Shown: piece after piece, positions 57,838 to 64,000 of the stretch
Layout of the letters: every line of letters begins with the position of its first letter
Numbering within the stretch: the stretch's first letter is position 1
NCBI RefSeq assembly: GCF_963675165.1
Contig: NC_087377.1
Span: forward strand, 13,822,198 to 13,886,197
Source: Halichondria panicea
Taxonomy: Eukaryota; Porifera; Demospongiae; Suberitida; Halichondriidae
DNA: 64,000 bases
Reading direction: 5' to 3'
The notes under the pieces: generated by a model
Told to the model about the DNA's origin: nothing
What the model saw: the letters and a program-made list of their open reading frames with translations, nothing else
Database searches by the model: none
Position numbers and translations under genes: made by a program

Positions 57838-60360
57838 CTAGGGGTCCACGTATATATAGTCGTACTCGTGCAGTGGTTCACATCCCCCTATCTGACCAAC
57901 AACACTTGTTAGCTGACCATATGACTGATTAGACTTCAACTCAATCTGCTCTTGCTCAATTGTATTTAGTTCAGGATGCTCGTTCTTTGGTGTCACTTTG
58001 ATCTCGCTGTACTGATGACGGATTTTGCTGCCTGGAGACAAACATAGTGAACAAGCAGCCACATTGCTCCTGGCAGTTGAACACCTCTTGTCTGTGTGTC
58101 TGTAAGACTCGTTAGCTTTCAACTCAACTTCTGTCATATCCGAGACATTGCCTTTGATTTTCGCTAAACCAACCTCATCGTACAAAACAGTGTTGGAATG
58201 CTGACCTGACTTTCTTTGTTTGGGAATTGTAGAGGGTGGACATTTCCTACTAGGTGTTGTCATTAGCTGGCTGCCGTTCGATAGCTTCTTATGCATTGGA
58301 ACCATTTCCTCAACGCCATCAGGATGCATATCTTCCAAATGCTGGCATTCTTGAGAATTGGGTGGCTTTTGAATAGCAAATGCAAATGTATAATTCTTAA
58401 AACAATTTATCACCTCAGATGACTCTTGAGCGTCATATTGAACTGTTTTTGAATTGATATCAAGCTTGTTTTTGGTTCCTATACAAAATAAGAAAGTTTG
58501 AAAAAGGAAATCTTGATTTGTTCACTCTTAAAATTACCTTTAGTGCGCTGTTTATATACTTTGTATATTATGAATACCCAATAGAGGAGAAGGATTCCTA
58601 TCCCAACGCATGAAAGTACTAACATTGCATCAAGCAAACTGTTGGGAACTTGTTGGTTTGTGAAACACACATCTGTAATGAAATAAACAATGCCACAGAA
58701 AGTATCGCAAATAAGAGTTAAATCTTCAAACCATTTGAAATAATCGCAAAGGTTGTCAACAGAGTGCTACATCCAATAAACAGCATGAAGAGGATCAGTG
58801 TTATCGAGATTTGAATGCATTTGTTAGTAACGATGAACACATTCAATCGGGATATTGTATGAACACCTGTGCATGCATGAAGTGGGTGGCCTTAGCTTCA
58901 TGTAGTGACGATAATATACTCACCGTTAGCATTCCAAGCTATTAACAGGCACAGTATCATTGTAGTGTGCACAATAAAGCATCCTAAGAATGATGATACA
59001 ATAATAAGGATAGCGCCCTCTCTTACACCCAGCTGGAACAACTCTGTAGGTGAGAATTCTCAATAGTAATCCAAGTTTAGTGTATATGAGTTCATTATAA
59101 TTATACGACTCTTGCTCACAAAAGCAGTTGTTACTTTATATTCACATACCTCCTGATTCTGTAATCATGTACTCTATTCGTTCCACAATCAACAAGGTAT
59201 CATTCATCAACACAGAGAACTCAAAGTAGTACATGGTATCAAGAGTAGTAAGTGAAAGTGAGACAGGAGTTGTGATAGGATTTGATAGATTTCCATAATC
59301 CGGATCTGTAGTGTATCGAATGGTACACATTTGATGCTCACTAACATCTCCTCTCATGGGTAAACACTGCACATAAATTTGGCATCTCGATGACTGATTA
59401 ACAGCAACTCTAAAGTATAGTGATTATTGTAATCTGTAAAAAAAAGTCGATAAATATAATAACTATACCAGATTAATTCCCTCACCTACAGATGTGGGAT
59501 ACTCTACTTGTTCACTCTCAATGTCAGCGATCTTGGCTTGTAGGGTAATTTCACTCACTTTTTCTGTACAATTACTGAAAACGGACGAGCAAATAGTATC
59601 TTGACAGGTACTTTGGTTGAGCCATGTCCATCCACATCCAGTGACATTGATGAGGTATTCTTGGGAATTTTCATATTCAGGACAATCTGGTTGCTATAGC
59701 AGCAATGCAGTGTGCATTCAAACATTTTGGGTCAAGTACAGTACTATATATATTTATACGTACCTGAAATGTTCTCCATGATACATCTACACTAGATACA
59801 AGTCCAGACTCATAACGTACAATCACAGCTGAATAAACTTGGGGGCTAACAGATGGAAATGTTGGCTGCAAAATGCTGATATTCACTGGCACTATCTTAT
59901 TCGTAAAAAGAGAATCGCAAGAAATAATTTCAATATTCTGTTTTTTCAGATCTGACAGATCAACAGTGAGAATCGTTGAAGCATTAATCAGAGTCCAATT
60001 CATATGATTTTTGTATACATTAAAGTTTGTTAACTGGTAAAATGGAAATGCTGGGATTGGTTGGTATACGTAGTGTACTACACTATCCGAGGGAAGAACA
60101 ATAATTATGTTTTTGCTGGTATTGTACGTCCATCGCAAATAAGGAGCATTTGTAACATTGCAGATAAGTTTAACAGTAGTAGGACAGTACGAACCAGAAA
60201 GTGTGTCTTTTCCATCATCTGTAATTACACTTACTGAGGTTCCTATATCATTGTTCACAAATGGTATAACGTCTCTAGAATATCTCTATCACATACCTTG
60301 GCAGTAGTGTAACCAGCTTAGCAGAAAGAGTACAAAGCATCTTGCATAACATTGCATCAT
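57838..60360 (-). CDS. Divergent Ig/FN3 receptor with three hydrophobic exons and long tyrosine tail
   Basis: Proposed exons: 60360-60297 (signal peptide MMQCYARCFVLFLLSWLHY), 60242-59764, 59693-59490, 59393-59150, 59043-58924, 58866-58732, 58672-58538, 58478-57838; about 673 aa. An Ig-like domain with YCPTTVKLIC and LRW leads into two FN3-like regions with extra cysteines. Three consecutive phase-1 exons each encode a hydrophobic span (ILIIVSSFLGCFIV; ITLILFMLFIGCSTLL; AMLVLSCVGIGILLLYWVFI). The 212-residue tail has VLYDEV, ELKANESYRH, HQYSEIKV, ELKSNQSYGQL and EYDYIYVDP. The 59490/59393 junction is uncertain: the stronger donor (59486) leads into a stop. The donor at 58732 is weak; reading through it stops four codons later and would drop the tail. 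Confidence 0.7.
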
Positions 60361-62792
60361 ATCTCTTGTAAGTAATCCTCTTCTTTACAGCAACAACTGT
60401 ATGACTATCATAATCTCTCATTAATTGTTGGTGCATGTTTATATAAGTACATGCTTCCTGTTGCAATAATTATTGGTATTGCTTATGTATAGTGTAACCA
60501 ACTCTATTCAGCCTTTTTGGTACTAGATATTACACCAACAGTGAGAATTCTGAAAAACAAAATTAAGCGGATAGCTATAGTCTACATTTTCGTTAGAACT
60601 GATTCTCATCAATCACAATCAAATTATACACACAAATAATTTACTCTATCAGAACGAACACACATGCAGGGAGTTTAGTAACTTGGTGGTGAGGCAAATA
60701 ATTATGAGAAACCAGCAAAAGCTATATAATTATTGTGGTGCATAGAAATGCTCATTGTCCCGTGTTTAGATGTCAGGGTTAGCTGTAGCGATAAACTCGG
60801 AGTCAATTTCTCAGTTATGATTCGGATAAATGATAGGGAATCTTTTACCAGTTGTTCTTACAGAGCAAATCATCAACCAGCAGTTTTAGTGTTTTAGTCA
60901 ATGTGTCACTGCATGGAAACATTGCATAGGGAACAAGGTCCAGTTTATGCTAAAGTTACCATTTCCCATTGCAGTCAGTCACAACAACGCTTATTCGCTT
61001 GACCACAAAATAGTGAAGTATCCCTTTTGCCTTAGTGGCTTTTCAACTGCTGGCGAACAATGCCAAAACCATCTGCTCAGCTATAATCTATATAATTGAT
61101 CATCGAGTCTTGGTGCAGTTGCAAAGGAATGGAGAGAGATTTATTGGAAAGGCTCTAAATGTTCCAGTTAATAAAAACTGTCTGAGGAACACCTGCTTCT
61201 GGGCAAGAAATTAAGGATCTTCATACTCTTTCCTTTGGGAATTGGGATAATTTATATAGCCCTTCATTTAGGAATTTCCTCTATATAGGCCACACCAATT
61301 ATGTTTCACGGATTTTCCGGGCTATATTTTTGCAAAAATAAACAAATTAGTGGTCCAGGTCAGAGGTCAGAATAGCCACGTGATCTAGCAAAACGTTGTA
61401 ACTAAAGTGACTTTTTGTGGTGTTTTGTGACTCCGTTTGTGGTTTATAATGCATTTTTTCTTTTTTTGCCTGCCACCCTGGTCTGTTTTTGGGGATTAAA
61501 AAAGTCCGTGAAACATAAGATCAATTTGGTGTGGCCATATTCTCTATAGGGAATTAGGGAGACAGATTGCATAGCTTGAAGATTTCATCACCATTAACCT
61601 GGATTCAGCGAGTTGATGCCCTTGATTTTCCAAGTCTGAGAGTTGTAGTCAATATCTTCCACCAGGATTTCGGTGTATAAGATGACATCATCATGTCGTC
61701 ATCACAGCTTAGTACTTCAATGTGTGATATGTTAGATATGCAGGATGACATTGCAAAATTGTGAAGTTAACACTGAAGTAATTTGAGAAAATCTGCATGT
61801 GCATGCACATGACTGTTATTGTCAATTTAAGATCTCTGCCACATGCTTTGGAGGATGATGATTTCTTTGAAAAGCAGATCACGAGATTGGATTTTTGCTC
61901 TTTCCAATCATGCTCACTTGGAAGTGATCATGGATGGACAGCTTTCTTTGCTTCACATTCTTCCTCAATCCTCACACGTGCAGTTGACGATGCATGAGTT
62001 TCCATTGCTCCCAGGTTGTTCAACTATACGTTTACTCAAATTAATTTGGGATCCTTGGACCTTGATAAAGGTTTAACCTTTCGAGAGGCAGAGTTTGTGA
62101 ATGATGCATACAGTGATAATTTCATTGTTTAGTTCCTTGCAGATTGAAAGGTGAGTAGAGGAAGGACAGCATTGCATGGATGCTTTCTGGAAGTACAGGG
62201 GTAATATTGGTAGTCCTATAGCTACTGCCTTAATTGTTAGATTCCAATTAACTTTGGGCCCGCAGTACTGAGTCATGGTCTCGGACAGGTGATCTATACT
62301 TTAAGTATAATTATATACCATCGAGTTTGGAAGATGGTCAGAGAAATTCAGTTCATGATAGTCGTGGACTGTTTGATTTATTTGAAGCGATTTCTTCCAG
62401 ATCACATGCATGCACTAACACCACCACAACTTGTGACCACGGGTTTGATTCCTCAATTTATTCTGTTATCAGAAACACCGTACGCCTGATAGTTTAATAA
62501 TGTTTGTAGAAAGGCCAGAGCCAGTGCTTATATTGATGTTTCTCAGCATTAGGAGAAAAGTGCACGGGCGGTGTATTTCGTATCGAGGCGATGTTTGCTT
62601 TTGGGTACGTACTTTCTCTTTTAGAGATGTTGAGATGAGAGCTGGAAAAGTCTGAACTCAAGGTAGCTGACTAAGCTGAGTTTATAGTTAATTAGTTCCA
62701 ATTATTGACAAATTTATTCTCTTCGTAATTTTTTCAACATTCAGTTCTCTTTATTACTTCCAATACAGAGGCGCGATTCCGCTGCATAGTAT
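60361..62792. other. No intact gene
   Basis: From about 61150 it matches 28420-29925 of copy 1, including the weak minus-strand exon-like stretches (about 61605-61680 EILVEDIDYNSQTWKIKG; about 61870-62010 RIEEECEAKKAVHP followed by a stop). 60361-61150 shows nothing recognisable. Confidence 0.45.
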
Positions 62793-62982
62793 CAGGAGTA
62801 CATAAAGGGAAGGAGCACTACGGTAGTTGTGAAATATGTGAATATCATTACCATGCAGCACTTGTAAGAGAAATGTTGCTGTGTTGTGGTTTTGTCAGCT
62901 TGTACTATATACACTGCTTAGACAACAGCTATGAGTAACTGTATATAGGGAGTTAGATGCTCCTTCCCTTTATGTGCTCCTG
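62793..62982. mobile_element. MITE, CAGGAGTACATAAAGGGAAG ends
   Basis: CAGGAGTACATAAAGGGAAG and CTTCCCTTTATGTGCTCCTG are inverted. ATAGTAT flanks both sides (62786-62792, 62983-62989). The corresponding place in copy 1 (about 29925-29965) has no insertion. Related by its ends to 33545-33797. Confidence 0.76.
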
Positions 62983-63538
62983 ATAGTATATATACTCTTT
63001 TTGTGTGCAAGTTATATGTATAGTTTCTGGCCCTGTCCGTTTTGCTAGCCGTTGCGTGCTAAATCGTTTGAAAATCCATGTTGCTTGAAATTCCATAAGA
63101 ACATTATCACAAGTTTGAAATGCCATACTCTGGGGAAAATCATCACAAAAAATACATGTGAATGATTTGTAAGCCCAAGTTTTTGTTTCAGCATTTTTGG
63201 TGTTTCCCCCAATTCTACCAATTTCTCACATTGCAAATACCTTGTGGCCTGATTACTACACCATACACTTTTCCTATCTGCTATGCAATTAGACCATGGT
63301 TCAATTAGTTTTAGTTCATGGCTTCCAATTATTTAATAATATCAAGAGTTCACTACAACTCTTGATAATATCTATAGATATACCACAAAACACGTGCTGG
63401 TTTTTCTAATGACCAGAGTTTCCAATGCTGCATGCATGTTCTATTGCTTGTAATAATTATTATTCTCAAAATAACTGCAGCGAATAGCAATTAATGCACA
63501 GTTATAGCTACCTTAAGTCACATGATCAAACTGACTGT
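62983..63538. other. No gene seen
   Basis: 3' flank of receptor 5, matching the 3' flank of receptor 2 (about 29966-30779). Confidence 0.5.
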
Positions 63539-64000
63539 TCACAGTCCCACTGGTCCATATGCTTGATTAGAGTTCAGTTTAATCTCCTCTTTGGGTAACA
63601 CCTCCTCATAAATAGGACCAGCTGGTACAGTGGGTCCAACGTTAGTTTGCTTCTTAGCTAGGAGATACACAATTTTCTTCCGCATGAACAAATACATTAT
63701 CAGGAGTCCAAGACCAAATCCAATGATCGTGAACAGAGCTGTCGTGACAACCACACTAACGGAAACAGCAGTACCAAGGTCAGTACGAGTGAATAAGGTG
63801 AGAGGTTGAGCTGTGTAAGTGGATCCAGATCAATGTAGATACATGAATACAAGTGATGAATATAAACTTGCCTCTGCAGATAATCTCCCCCGGATTCTTG
63901 TCCCATTCTCCTGTAGCTAGACAGGTGGCAGTCAGTATCCCTTCAGGGAACAGTCCATTGTCACACTGGAATGTAACTTGTGTAGCGGGAACAGCTGGTA
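63539..64000 (-). CDS. Receptor 5, 3' part only (runs off the right edge)
   Basis: Two exons are visible: the membrane/tail exon 63810-63539 and the last CCP exon from beyond the edge to 63872. The CCP portion (GNCPS-type end: GLFPEGILTATC, ATGEWDKNPGEIIC) and the helix (VVVTTALFTIIGFGLGLLIM) are almost identical to receptor 2. The tail has YEEV, 13 residues (LPKEEIKLNSNQA), then YGPVGL, so it lacks the two extra residues of receptor 2. The intron again starts with GC (AGAG|GCAAGT). The rest, presumably a second CCP, FN3, Ig and a signal peptide, lies to the right. Confidence 0.85.

Larger units (their letters stand above)
45655..64000. repeat. Segmental duplication, copy 2 (continues past the right edge)
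   Basis: Counterpart of 17275-31313, carrying S3 and the partial receptor 5. Compared with copy 1 it lacks the LTR element, the tandem repeat at 17705-18050 and the hAT-like element at 27053. It has gained elements at 47359-49048, 53251-54088, 54476-54870 and 62793-62982. The stretch 55560-61150, holding the three-hydrophobic-exon gene and a broken tail exon, has no counterpart in copy 1. Confidence 0.8.

Noticed and set aside
1-64000. CRISPR arrays, tRNA or rRNA genes, bacterial contamination
   Set aside because: No regularly spaced identical repeats, no cloverleaf or rRNA core was noticed, and GT-AG introns with eukaryotic domains occur throughout.

Overview
The window looks like animal nuclear DNA, most likely from a sponge. 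This is an inference from AT-rich sequence, short introns, genes built from one-domain phase-1 exons (Ig, fibronectin III, CCP/sushi), and very dense small transposons. No bacterial operon, rRNA, tRNA or CRISPR array was seen. Gene models were spliced by eye; in every intact model the exon lengths add up to a whole number of codons and the intron phases agree.

The main content is a cluster of related membrane-receptor genes. Five long-tailed receptors share the order signal peptide - Ig-like - FN3 - two or three CCP - membrane helix - short tail with two tyrosine motifs. They lie at 2348-4534 (-), 30780-32453 (-), 37352-39070 (+), 43299-45156 (+) and 63539 to beyond the right edge (-). Three short-tailed relatives carry only Ig and FN3: 24423-25860 (+) and 50966-52366 (+) are intact and end in a hydrophobic stretch with no tail, and 10054-10996 (+) is frameshifted. 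A more distant member at 57838-60360 (-) has Ig/FN3 domains, three hydrophobic exons and a 212-residue tail rich in tyrosine motifs. A broken tail exon of that type lies at 55596-55904, and a possible Ig relic at about 35690-35871.

A block of about 14 kb is duplicated: 17275-31313 corresponds to 45655 through the right edge. Each copy carries one short-tailed and one long-tailed receptor. Differences between the copies show several transposon insertions next to their empty sites, including an LTR retrotransposon at 18617-20931.

The second theme is a set of terminal-inverted-repeat elements whose ends read TAGCCTCGATCCCAGGCCG and which are flanked by 9-bp (or near 9-bp) target duplications: 4721-6308, 13364-14451, 16438-16496, 40140-41227, 41245-42357 and 47631-48821. 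Two clearly carry pieces of a RecQ-type helicase gene, and the 1,088-bp copies carry a decayed version of the same piece. A separate broken RecQ-like gene spans 12416-15345 and has one of these elements in an intron. Other repeats include hAT-like and Tigger-like elements, foldbacks, and a group of small elements sharing CCTATTATTC.

Region by region: 1-2340 repeats; 2.3-4.5 kb receptor 1; 4.7-6.3 kb RecQ element; 6.8-9.9 kb nested repeats; 10-11 kb broken short receptor; 12.4-15.3 kb RecQ pseudogene; 16-21 kb repeats and LTR element; 21-32.5 kb duplicated block copy 1; 33-37 kb repeats; 37.3-39.1 kb receptor; 40-43.1 kb nested transposons; 43.3-45.2 kb receptor; 45.6-64 kb duplicated block copy 2, interrupted by the long-tailed Ig gene. 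The receptors plausibly act in cell-surface recognition, with tyrosine-tailed forms signalling and tailless forms lacking a signalling tail; that role is inference.
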